Assembly (NCBI GenBank): GCA_913056495.1
Contig: CAJXMO010000018.1
Location: 1 to 64,000 of the forward strand
Reading direction: 5' to 3'
Source of the DNA: an uncultured Alteromonadaceae bacterium
Lineage (GTDB): Bacteria > Pseudomonadota > Gammaproteobacteria > Enterobacterales > Alteromonadaceae
DNA: 64,000 bases
Shown: positions 56,716-64,000 of the stretch, one piece after another
Position numbering within the stretch: the stretch's first letter is position 1
Layout of the letters: every line of letters begins with the position of its first letter
Made by a program: the position numbers and the translations under genes
The notes under the pieces: generated by a model
Database searches by the model: none
Seen by the model: the letters and a program-made list of their open reading frames with translations, nothing else
What the model was told of the DNA's origin: nothing

Positions 56716-57399
56716 ATGAAAACAGTTAATTTATCAGAAGTCAGCATCAGAGAGTTAAACCAGGCGTTACATGACCAAAAAGCTCAATGTACAGAAGAAA
56801 CCTGGACCGTTTTAGAGCCAAAAGGCCAGCACAATATTGCCTGTGGTTTGGACCAGACTTTATCAGTCGATATTCATGGCCACGCCGGTTATTACTGCGC
56901 CGGGATGAACCAAAAAGCCAATGTCACCATTCATGGTAATGCAGGGCAGGGCGTTGCTGAAAACATGATGTCAGGTGTTGTTCGGGTCAAAGGCGATGCC
57001 TCACAGTCAGCGGGCGCGACCGCGCATGGTGGCTTGTTAGTGGTAGAAGGCAATGCCGGGGCACGCTGCGGAATTTCAATGAAAGGCGTAGATATTGTGG
57101 TTAAAGGCGATGTTGGTCATATGAGCTGCTTTATGGGACAAGCCGGTAACCTGGTGGTTTGTGGTGATGCAGGCGATGCGCTGGGCGACTCACTCTACGA
57201 AGTTAAAATTTATGTAAAAGGTTCGGTTAAATCTTTAGGCGCGGATTGCATTGAAAAAGAAATGCGCTCAGAGCACCTTGCAGAATTAACCGATTTGTTA
57301 AAACGCGCTGGTATTGATGAAGATCCCACTCAGTTTAAACGTTATGGATCTGCCCGCGGTTTATACAACTTTAAAGTCGACAATGCGTCTGCCTACTAA
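56716..57399 (+). CDS. mgsB: N-methylglutamate synthase subunit B (GlxC-like, GXGXG domain)
   Basis: A 227-aa protein equivalent to the C-terminal GXGXG beta-helix domain of glutamate synthase. Repeats of the type VHGNAGQGVAENM, VRVKGDASQSAGA, VVEGNAGARCG and VVCGDAGDALGDS run through residues about 60-190. It probably holds the MgsA and MgsC domains together. The start at 56716 has GAGGAA upstream; the open frame reaching back into mgsA adds unrelated residues. Confidence 0.87.
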   Translation: MKTVNLSEVSIRELNQALHDQKAQCTEETWTVLEPKGQHNIACGLDQTLSVDIHGHAGYYCAGMNQKANVTIHGNAGQGVAENMMSGVVRVKGDASQSAGATAHGGLLVVEGNAGARCGISMKGVDIVVKGDVGHMSCFMGQAGNLVVCGDAGDALGDSLYEVKIYVKGSVKSLGADCIEKEMRSEHLAELTDLLKRAGIDEDPTQFKRYGSARGLYNFKVDNASAY

Positions 57400-57425
57400 T
57401 TAGCTGAATGTTTGAGGATAAGATT

Positions 57426-58754
57426 ATGAGTGAAGATACTAAAACACCTGCAGGTTTACGTGAATCGGCGACCTTTGACCGTAACACCATGCATGAAATT
57501 CGTCGCGCTGCAGACACTGGTATTTATGACATCCGTGGTTTTGGCGCAAAACGTAAACTACCGCATTTTGACGACTTATTATTTTTAGGCGCCAGCATGT
57601 CGCGTTATCCGCTTGAAGGCTATCGTGAAAAGTGTAATACCTCAGTCACCTTAGGTACACGCTTTGCGAAAAAACCAATTGAGCTGGATATTCCGGTGAC
57701 CATTGCCGGCATGAGTTTTGGTGCATTATCAGCTAACGCCAAAGAAGCTTTAGGCCGCGGTGCCTCTATTATGGGCACTTCAACGACAACCGGTGACGGC
57801 GGCATGACACCGGAAGAAAGAGGTCAGTCTAAAAAGCTGGTATATCAGTATTTACCGTCTCGTTACGGGATGAACCCGGACGACTTACGTAAAGCCGATG
57901 CAATTGAAGTGGTATTAGGCCAGGGCGCAAAACCCGGCGGTGGCGGTATGTTATTAGGTCAAAAAATTACTGACCGAATTGCGCAAATGCGTACCTTGCC
58001 TAAAGGCGTAGACCAAAGATCTGCATGTCGTCACCCGGACTGGACCGGCCCGGATGATTTAGCGATTAAAATTTTAGAGTTACGTGAAATTACCGACTGG
58101 CAGGTACCGATCTATATTAAAGTTGGCGCAACCCGAACTTATTATGACGTCAAACTAGCGGTTAAAGCTGGCGCAGACGTGATTGTAGTGGACGGTATGC
58201 AAGGCGGCACAGCAGCCACCCAGGATGTATTTATTGAACATGTAGGAATTCCGACTCTGGCGGCTATTCCGCAAGCGGTTCAGGCACTACAGGAAATGGG
58301 TATGCACCGTAAAGTACAGCTGATTGTTTCAGGCGGCATTCGTAACGGTGCTGATGTTGCTAAATGTATGGCTTTAGGCGCAGATGCGGTTGCCATTGGT
58401 ACAGCAGCCTTAGTTGCTTTAGGTTGTAACCATCCTAAATACGATGACGAGTTTAAGAAAATCGGCTCAGCGGCTGGCTATTACGATGACTACCAGGAAG
58501 GTAAAGACCCGGCCGGTATTTCAACTCAGGACCCTGAATTATCTAAGCGTCTCGACCCGGTAGAAGCGGGACGGCGTTTAGCGAATTACCTGAATGTATT
58601 AACACTGGAAGCGCAAACCTTAGCCAGAGCCTGTGGTAAAAACGATTTACGTAACTTAGAGCCTGAAGATTTAGTGGCGTTAACCGTTGAATCTGCCGCC
58701 ATGGCCAGAGTGCCATTAGCGGGAACCAGCTGGGTTCCGGGTCAGAAATTCTAA
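57426..58754 (+). CDS. mgsC: N-methylglutamate synthase subunit C (GlxD-like, FMN/Fe-S domain)
   Basis: A 442-aa protein equivalent to the FMN-binding synthase domain of glutamate synthase. Conserved blocks are PVTIAGMSFGALSANAKEAL, TGDGGMTPEERGQS, KPGGGGMLLGQKI, VDGMQGGTAATQDVF and VSGGIRNGADVAKCMALGAD. Cysteines in ACRHPDW, GCNHPKY and ACGKNDL may ligate the Fe-S cluster. It transfers the amine to 2-oxoglutarate to make N-methylglutamate. The start at 57426 has GAGGAT seven bases upstream and is preferred over an ATG 18 bases earlier. Confidence 0.89.
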   Translation: MSEDTKTPAGLRESATFDRNTMHEIRRAADTGIYDIRGFGAKRKLPHFDDLLFLGASMSRYPLEGYREKCNTSVTLGTRFAKKPIELDIPVTIAGMSFGALSANAKEALGRGASIMGTSTTTGDGGMTPEERGQSKKLVYQYLPSRYGMNPDDLRKADAIEVVLGQGAKPGGGGMLLGQKITDRIAQMRTLPKGVDQRSACRHPDWTGPDDLAIKILELREITDWQVPIYIKVGATRTYYDVKLAVKAGADVIVVDGMQGGTAATQDVFIEHVGIPTLAAIPQAVQALQEMGMHRKVQLIVSGGIRNGADVAKCMALGADAVAIGTAALVALGCNHPKYDDEFKKIGSAAGYYDDYQEGKDPAGISTQDPELSKRLDPVEAGRRLANYLNVLTLEAQTLARACGKNDLRNLEPEDLVALTVESAAMARVPLAGTSWVPGQKF

Positions 58755-58793
58755 CCAGCCCACGGACCGATTTAACCCCAATGTGTCAATCAG

Positions 58794-58818
58794 ACGCGAG
58801 GTGATTTTCACCTCGCGT
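58794..58818 (+). other. 10-bp hairpin between mgsC and purU
   Basis: ACGCGAGGTG, ATTTT and CACCTCGCGT form a perfect GC-rich stem 40 bases after mgsC. No T run follows. It may dampen readthrough into purU or stabilise the upstream mRNA. Confidence 0.6.
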
Positions 58819-58837
58819 GGATTAACGCGCCTGTAAA

Positions 58838-58854
58838 GCCGCAATACGCGGCTA
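58838..58854. other. Second hairpin before purU
   Basis: AGCCGC, AATAC and GCGGCT form a 6-bp stem followed by AAAAAC, so its T tail is on the minus strand. It lies about 40 bases before the purU start. Confidence 0.45.
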
Positions 58855-58891
58855 AAAACAGACAATCAGGTGCCATTAGGAAGTATTTATT

Positions 58892-59761
58892 ATGACAAAG
58901 CCAAGCGATATCAACGAATTTATTTTAAAAGCGAATTGTAAAGCCGGCGCCGGTATTATTGCCGCTGTCAGTTCATTTTTGGCCGAACGCGGCTGTTATA
59001 TAAGCGAACTGAATCAGTTTGACGATTGTGACAGCGGCCATTTATTTATGCGTGCCCGGTTTCATGTGCAAAGCGGCAGCTTAACCCTGGACGACTTAAT
59101 TGAGCAGTTTCCGCAAGTCGCCAACGACTTTGATATGAAATGGAAAATGGTGGATGCCAAAGCGCCGATGAAAACCGTGATTATGGTCAGCAAATTTGAT
59201 CATTGTTTAGATGACCTTTTATACCGCCTGCATAAAGGTGAGCTGAACATGGAAATAACCGCGGTTGTATCAAACCATCTTGATCTGCGACCTATGGTTG
59301 AACGCGAAGGGATCCGCTTCATTTACCTGCCGGTTAATAAAGAAAACAAGGCGGAGCAGGAACAAGCCTTATTAGATATTGTTAAAGAAACCGGTTCAGA
59401 GCTGGTTGTTCTTGCACGCTATATGCAAATTTTATCCAATAATTTATGCAAGCAGCTGGTGGGCCAGGCAATCAATATTCATCACTCATTTTTACCCGGT
59501 TTTAAAGGCGCTAAACCATACCATCAGGCCTATGATCGCGGGGTTAAATTAATTGGAGCAACGGCCCATTATGTTACCTCTGATTTAGATGAAGGGCCGA
59601 TTATTGAGCAGTCGGTACAACCGGTTGATCATACTTTTAATCCACAATCTCTGGTGGCTGTCGGGCGGGATACCGAAACGGTTGCGCTGGCGCGTGCCGT
59701 CAAAATGCATGTTGAACACAGAGTCTTTTTAGACGGTAACAAAACCGTCGTATTTAAGTAG
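58892..59761 (+). CDS. purU: Formyltetrahydrofolate deformylase
   Basis: A 289-aa enzyme that hydrolyses 10-formyl-THF to formate and THF. An N-terminal ACT domain (about 8-85) precedes the formyltransferase domain. The catalytic residues are in INIHHSFLPGFKGAKPY (Asn and His) and TSDLDEGPIIEQ (Asp). In this cluster it would drain C1 units released by NMG oxidation and recycle THF. It is 9 bases before folD, so the two are co-transcribed. Confidence 0.96.
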   Translation: MTKPSDINEFILKANCKAGAGIIAAVSSFLAERGCYISELNQFDDCDSGHLFMRARFHVQSGSLTLDDLIEQFPQVANDFDMKWKMVDAKAPMKTVIMVSKFDHCLDDLLYRLHKGELNMEITAVVSNHLDLRPMVEREGIRFIYLPVNKENKAEQEQALLDIVKETGSELVVLARYMQILSNNLCKQLVGQAINIHHSFLPGFKGAKPYHQAYDRGVKLIGATAHYVTSDLDEGPIIEQSVQPVDHTFNPQSLVAVGRDTETVALARAVKMHVEHRVFLDGNKTVVFK

Positions 59762-59770
59762 GAGTTTACA

Positions 59771-60652
59771 ATGGCCAGGTTAATTGATGGCAAACAAAAC
59801 GCTCAGCAAGTGATTGATGAAGTCGCCGTCGATGTAAAAAAGTTTATTGAGTCTTATAAGGTAACCCCTTGTTTAGCCGTGGTTTTAGTAGGTGAAGATC
59901 CGGCAAGTCAGGTTTATGTCCGTAACAAGATTAAACGTGCCGGCGAAGTGGGCATCCGCTCAATTGAACACAAACTCAGCGCCCACTGCAGTCAGCAGGA
60001 ATTGAATGCGCTGATCCAGACATTAAACACAGATCCTGAAGTACACGGCATTTTAGTTCAGCTACCTCTGCCCAAGGGGCTTAACGAAGAAGAGATTATT
60101 GCGGCGATTGATCCGGCTAAGGATGTTGATGGTTTTCACCCGATGAATGTCGGCGCTTTATCCAGTGGTCAGGCGAATTTAATCCCCTGTACGCCATTAG
60201 GTTGCATGCTGATGCTAAAACAAGTGATGCCTGATTTATCCGGTAAAAAAGCCGTGGTCATTGGTCGCTCAAACATAGTGGGTAAACCCATGGCGGCATT
60301 GCTGTTACAAGCTAATTGTACAGTGACAGTTGTGCATTCCCGTACCCAGAATATTAAGCAAATTTGTTCGCAGGCTGACATTTTAATTGCAGCCATAGGC
60401 CGGCCTGAAATGGTGGATGCAGACTGGGTAAAACCCGGTGCCACCATCATAGATGTGGGCATTAATGCAATTGAGCGAGATGGTAAACGCAAACTGGTCG
60501 GCGACGTCAATTTTGCCGAAGTTGAAAAAATCGCGCAAGCAATCACACCGGTACCCGGAGGTGTCGGCCCTATGACGATAGCTTGTTTGATGAAAAATAC
60601 GTTAACCGCTGCCATTGCAATTGAACAGGCAAAATTACCGCTAGCCAGCTAA
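59771..60652 (+). CDS. folD: Methylene-THF dehydrogenase / methenyl-THF cyclohydrolase
   Basis: A 293-aa bifunctional enzyme that converts 5,10-methylene-THF to 10-formyl-THF with NADP. The catalytic Lys is in [14 protein letters not shown], and [33 protein letters not shown] and [11 protein letters not shown] are conserved. Embedded between mgs and mgd genes, it is likely a dedicated copy linking the NMG dehydrogenase product to PurU. A housekeeping folD probably exists elsewhere. Confidence 0.97.
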   Translation: MARLIDGKQNAQQVIDEVAVDVKKFIESYKVTPCLAVVLVGEDPASQVYVRNKIKRAGEVGIRSIEHKLSAHCSQQELNALIQTLNTDPEVHGILVQLPLPKGLNEEEIIAAIDPAKDVDGFHPMNVGALSSGQANLIPCTPLGCMLMLKQVMPDLSGKKAVVIGRSNIVGKPMAALLLQANCTVTVVHSRTQNIKQICSQADILIAAIGRPEMVDADWVKPGATIIDVGINAIERDGKRKLVGDVNFAEVEKIAQAITPVPGGVGPMTIACLMKNTLTAAIAIEQAKLPLAS

Positions 60653-60709
60653 ACCCAAACCCGGGCGCCAGCAGTGGTTGGCGCTGTCATCATTAAAGGA
60701 GCAAGGTCA

Positions 60710-61957
60710 ATGCCTTTTTCACTGTTAAAATATGGTCTTAATAAAGATTATCCGTTTGAAAAACATGCTGATTTACCTGCCCCCTGTGAACTCAAGCCAA
60801 GCTATGATGTGGTTATTGTCGGGGCGGGTGGTCATGGCGTAGCAACAGCTTATTATCTGGCAAAATATCATGGCATTACCAATGTTGCCGTGTTGGAAAA
60901 AGGGTATTTAGGGGGCGGTAATACGGCCCGGAATACCGCTGTCATTCGTTCAAATTACCTGACCAATGAAGGGGTTAAGTTTTATAGCGAATCGGTCAAA
61001 TTATTCCAGCAGCTGTCGAATGAATTTGATTTTAATATTATGTATTCAGAGCGCGGACAATTGACGCTGGCACATACAGATGCTGCAGTCAGAGGTTTTC
61101 GTCAACGCGCCGAAATCAACAAACATTTTGGCGGGCGCACTGAACTCATCGACCCGCAACAAATTAAAGAGCTGGTGCCTTGTTTAAATATGAACCCGGC
61201 AGATATGCCAATACTGGCCGGGCTCTGGCATATGGACGGTGCCACCGCACGCCACGATGCCGTGGCCTGGGGTTATGCAAAAGGCGCAACCCAGCGTGGC
61301 GTTGAGTTACATCAGCTGACCGAAGTGACAGACATTGATGTTGAAAACGGCAAAGTAGTTGGCGTTAAAACCAACCGCGGCAATATTAAATGTGGTTGTG
61401 TTGTCCAGGCGATTGCCGGACATAGCTCATTGTTGGCAGCAAAAGCCGGATTTAAATTACCGATATCAACCTTTCCGCTACAGGCTATGGTCACTCAGCC
61501 GGTTAAACCCTTTTTAAATCCGCTGGTCAGCTCGCCGTCTTTGCATTGTTATGTGCAGCAAACCAGCCGCGGTGAATTAGTATTTGGCGGCGGCTCAGAT
61601 CCTTACCCCTTATACAACTCACGCTCTACCTTAGATTTAAAAGAAAGCCTATTGGCCAATGCCGTCGAGCTTTTCCCGTTTATGGCCAATATGCGCTTAA
61701 TGCGTCAGTGGGCCGGTTTAACGGATATGACCTCAGATTATAGCCCGATTATGGGGCTGAGCCCGGTCGACAATTATTACCTGGATGCAGGTTGGGGGAC
61801 CTGGGGCTTTAAATCGACCCCGATTGTTGGTCAAACCATGGCGCAACTGGTGGCCAGTGGCGGTCAGGTACCGGACTTAATTAAACCTTTTGCAATGGAC
61901 CGCTTTGACTCATTTGCTCAGGTTAACGAAATGGGCGCAACGGCAGCAAGCCACTAA
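60710..61957 (+). CDS. mgdA: N-methylglutamate dehydrogenase subunit A (SoxB-like, FAD/FMN)
   Basis: A 415-aa flavoprotein homologous to the beta subunit of heterotetrameric sarcosine oxidase. The dinucleotide-binding motif VVIVGAGGHGVATAYYLAKY is near residue 32. GGGNTARNTAVIRSNY follows. The His in GATARHDAVAWGY is at the position that binds FMN covalently in SoxB. It oxidises the N-methyl amine. The start at 60710 has AAGGAGCAAGG upstream and matches the family start MPFSLLKYGL. Confidence 0.9.
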   Translation: MPFSLLKYGLNKDYPFEKHADLPAPCELKPSYDVVIVGAGGHGVATAYYLAKYHGITNVAVLEKGYLGGGNTARNTAVIRSNYLTNEGVKFYSESVKLFQQLSNEFDFNIMYSERGQLTLAHTDAAVRGFRQRAEINKHFGGRTELIDPQQIKELVPCLNMNPADMPILAGLWHMDGATARHDAVAWGYAKGATQRGVELHQLTEVTDIDVENGKVVGVKTNRGNIKCGCVVQAIAGHSSLLAAKAGFKLPISTFPLQAMVTQPVKPFLNPLVSSPSLHCYVQQTSRGELVFGGGSDPYPLYNSRSTLDLKESLLANAVELFPFMANMRLMRQWAGLTDMTSDYSPIMGLSPVDNYYLDAGWGTWGFKSTPIVGQTMAQLVASGGQVPDLIKPFAMDRFDSFAQVNEMGATAASH

Positions 61958-61971
61958 TTTGGAGGTCAGAT

Positions 61972-62271
61972 ATGAAAATTTTAACTTGTCCGTTAAACGG
62001 GCCGCGCAATATCAGCGAATTTGTTTATGGCGGTGAGGTAAAAGACATGCCGGACCCAAATACCTGTAGCGATAAAGCCTGGGCCGATTATGTGTTTTAT
62101 CACGATAACTTAATTCAGATTGTCAAAGAATGGTGGCTGCATGCACCGTCCGGCTACTGGTTTATTGCAGAGCGCCACACTGCATCAGATGAAATTATCA
62201 AAACTTATGACCCAAGCGAAATTTATAATACCCGCATCGAGTTTTCCACTCAGCAAGAGGAGCGTGCCTAA
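61972..62271 (+). CDS. mgdB: N-methylglutamate dehydrogenase subunit B (SoxD-like, zinc ligands lost)
   Basis: A 99-aa protein homologous to the delta subunit of sarcosine oxidase: ILTCPLNGPRNISEFVYGGE, WADYVFYHDN and WWLHAPSGYWFIAERHT. Canonical SoxD binds zinc with Cys6, Cys9, His59 and Cys63. Here Cys6 and the His (residue 57) remain, but Cys9 is Asn and the last Cys is Gly61. The zinc site is therefore probably absent. It is 14 bases after mgdA, and its stop overlaps the next start by one base. Confidence 0.87.
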   Translation: MKILTCPLNGPRNISEFVYGGEVKDMPDPNTCSDKAWADYVFYHDNLIQIVKEWWLHAPSGYWFIAERHTASDEIIKTYDPSEIYNTRIEFSTQQEERA

Positions 62272-64000
62272 TGAAGCCATCTCAGCGTTTAAATGAACCC
62301 ATGGGCTTATTAATCGACCGCAATAAACCTGTGCAGTTTAAGTTTGAAAACCAGCTTGTCAGTGGATACGCCGGTGACAGTATCGCCAGTGCTTTAATTG
62401 CAAATCAGTCATGGCTGATGTCTCGCTCGTTCAAATATCACAGACCCAGAGGCCCGTTAACCATGGCCGGGCAAGATGCCAATACCCTGATTCAGTTGGG
62501 CGGCGAGCCAAACGTACTGGCCGATCGTCAAAATATCAGTCAGGACATTCAAGTGCGCGGGCAAAACTATAATGGTTCGCTGGAAAACGATAAAGATGCG
62601 GTGTTAGGTTATTTTGGTCGTTTTATGCCAGTCGGTTTTTATTACCGGTCGTTTTTTAAACCTCTGGGCGCCTGGAAAAAATGGGAAGGCGTTATTCGCG
62701 ATAAAGCCGGTTTAGGGGTTTTAGATTTAAACTTTAAACCCGAATACTATGATAAAAAATATTTATTTGCTGACCTGGTTGTGGTTGGCTCAGGCCCGGC
62801 CGGGCTGGCTGCAGCGCTGAAAGCGGCAGATGCAGGCGCAACAGTCATACTGGTCGAAGAGCAAACCATTCTGGGCGGTTCATTAACCTATAACCGTTTT
62901 GATATTGAAGGTAAAAAAGCGCAAACGCTGCGCCATGAATTATTAACCAGAGTGACTGAGCATCCGAACATTCAAGTGATGACAGATGCGGTTTGCAATG
63001 CCTGGTTTACTGACAACTATCTGCCGGTGATTCAGGGCAAACGCATGTACAAAATACGTGCAAAAGAATGCATTCTCGCTTCAGGTGCCTACGAGCAGCA
63101 TGTGGTATTTCGCAATAACGACTTACCCGGCGTGATTATGTGTAGTGCGGCCACTCGCTTAATCAAACATTATGCGGTTAAACCGGGCAATAAAGCCGTG
63201 GTCTTAACCGGTAATGACGAAGGTTATTACACCGCACTGGATTTACTCGAACAGGGCATTGAAGTGGCTGCCATTGTTGATATGCGCGCCCAGGCGCAAG
63301 ACCCGATTTTATTTGCTTCAGTTGCTGAAAAAGGGATTTCAATTAAACAGGGGGCAACGGTTTACGAAGCGCTGGCGACAAAAGGCAATAAACATATCAA
63401 GGGTGTCGATATACGCCAGATTACCGGCAAAGGCCAGGTCGCTGACACAGCTGAACTCATTGACTGTGATTTATTATGTATGTCAGCCGGTTTTATGCCT
63501 GCCTATCAGATTTTATGTCAGGCGGGGGCAAAACTGAGTTATGACGATGCGGCTGCTGAATTTAATTTATCCGGTTTACCGGCGCATTTGTATATCGCAG
63601 GTTCAGTTAACGGTATTTATAGTCTGGACGCGGTATTAAAAGATGGCGAAAAAGCGGCATCCGAGGCCCTTAATAGTCTTGGGTTATCCACTGAACCGGT
63701 CGCTGACGTTAACTGCGATAAAAAAGTAAATTACGACTGGCCTATTTTCAGCCACCCGAAAGGCAAAGATTTTGTTGATTACGATGAAGACTTGCAAGCC
63801 AAAGATATTGTTAATGCAACCCGCTTAGGGTATCGCGATATTCAGTTGGTTAAGCGTTTTTCAACTGTGGGGATGGGCCCGTCGCAAGGCCGCCATTCAG
63901 CGTTGCCAACCGCAAGATTAGTTGCTAATGCCACTGACCGCAGCGTGACTGAAACCGGGGTGACCACAGCGCGGCCGCCATTTGCACCGGAAAAGCTGGC
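62271..64000 (+). CDS. mgdC: N-methylglutamate dehydrogenase subunit C (SoxA-like), 3' truncated by window
   Basis: An open frame of 576 codons to the window edge; the complete protein should be about 950-1000 aa. It starts MKPSQRLNEP, overlapping the mgdB stop (TAATG). The N-terminal ferredoxin-like domain shows SGYAGDSIASALIAN and SFKYHRPRGP, typical of SoxA. The NAD/FAD-binding motif VVVGSGPAGLAAALKAADAG is near residue 170. MGPSQGRHSALPTARL near the end is the family's GPCQG motif with Ser for Cys. The missing C-terminal part should bind THF. The frame is uninterrupted. Confidence 0.9.
   Translation, partial: MKPSQRLNEPMGLLIDRNKPVQFKFENQLVSGYAGDSIASALIANQSWLMSRSFKYHRPRGPLTMAGQDANTLIQLGGEPNVLADRQNISQDIQVRGQNYNGSLENDKDAVLGYFGRFMPVGFYYRSFFKPLGAWKKWEGVIRDKAGLGVLDLNFKPEYYDKKYLFADLVVVGSGPAGLAAALKAADAGATVILVEEQTILGGSLTYNRFDIEGKKAQTLRHELLTRVTEHPNIQVMTDAVCNAWFTDNYLPVIQGKRMYKIRAKECILASGAYEQHVVFRNNDLPGVIMCSAATRLIKHYAVKPGNKAVVLTGNDEGYYTALDLLEQGIEVAAIVDMRAQAQDPILFASVAEKGISIKQGATVYEALATKGNKHIKGVDIRQITGKGQVADTAELIDCDLLCMSAGFMPAYQILCQAGAKLSYDDAAAEFNLSGLPAHLYIAGSVNGIYSLDAVLKDGEKAASEALNSLGLSTEPVADVNCDKKVNYDWPIFSHPKGKDFVDYDEDLQAKDIVNATRLGYRDIQLVKRFSTVGMGPSQGRHSALPTARLVANATDRSVTETGVTTARPPFAPEKL

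Noticed and set aside
60169..60615. 148-codon minus-strand frame inside folD
   Set aside because: It is antisense to the conserved FolD core; the length is explained by codon bias on the real strand.
63214..63537. 107-codon plus-strand frame near the right edge
   Set aside because: It lies out of frame inside the conserved SoxA-like gene, which continues open to the window end.
1..64000. CRISPR array, prophage or insertion sequence
   Set aside because: No regularly spaced repeats, transposase, integrase or phage structural genes were seen on either strand.

Overview
The window reads as a chromosomal segment of a marine, Alteromonadales-like gammaproteobacterium. This is inferred from gene content and order: cysS/ppiB/lpxH, phoB-phoR, comEC-msbA-lpxK-kdsB, clpB, pssA and truA-accD-folC-dedD-cvpA-purF. 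Lipid A genes show a Gram-negative envelope. The DNA is AT-leaning, somewhat richer in GC over the last 10 kb. No phage, insertion sequence, tRNA or CRISPR array was seen. Species cannot be named from this alone.

Layout. 1-120: 3' end of a 5S rRNA gene and its terminator, so an rrn operon lies just to the left. 180-10848: a small haem-binding lipoprotein, cysS, ppiB, lpxH, der, phoB-phoR behind a clear Pho box, an unusual serA/serC pair on the minus strand, and a DUF2062 membrane protein. 10884-20911: comEC and a tightly packed envelope operon (msbA, lpxK, Trm112-like, kdsB, DUF1244), then a very large hybrid histidine kinase. 20978-33118: mixed accessory genes: an unrecognised 389-aa protein, a YegD-type Hsp70, a family-4-like uracil-DNA glycosylase, a periplasmic solute-binding-like protein, the YdiJ FAD/Fe-S dehydrogenase, a hexapeptide acetyltransferase with an HDOD protein and a PfpI-like protein, a DEDDh exonuclease and a diguanylate cyclase. 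33344-44283: clpB behind a heat-shock promoter, pssA with a palindrome straddling its promoter, a DUF1080 lipoprotein, and the truA/accD/folC/dedD/cvpA/purF block.

44423-53533: a TSUP exporter, an AlkC glycosylase with a C-terminal Ig-like domain, a GNAT enzyme, then a three-gene block of AMP-phosphorylase-type enzyme, PRPP-synthetase homologue and beta-CASP metallo-beta-lactamase nuclease. The last block looks like a route from RNA to nucleoside monophosphate to ribose phosphate. It is followed by a tautomerase-like protein lacking Pro1, a lipoprotein, a LysR regulator and a LysE exporter.

53555-64000: a divergent XRE-cupin regulator and a gene run matching the N-methylglutamate (NMG) pathway for methylated amines: gmaS/glnT, mgsABC (glxBCD-like), purU, folD, mgdA (soxB-like), mgdB (soxD-like) and mgdC (soxA-like, cut by the window end). 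gmaS sits behind a near-perfect sigma-54 promoter. The expected flow is amine plus glutamate to gamma-glutamylmethylamide to NMG, then oxidative demethylation delivering a C1 unit to tetrahydrofolate, which FolD and PurU turn into formate. The strongest leads are the sigma-54-driven NMG cluster with its zinc-ligand-less SoxD-like subunit, the AMP phosphorylase/PRPP synthetase/beta-CASP block, and several unexplained palindromes and repeats.
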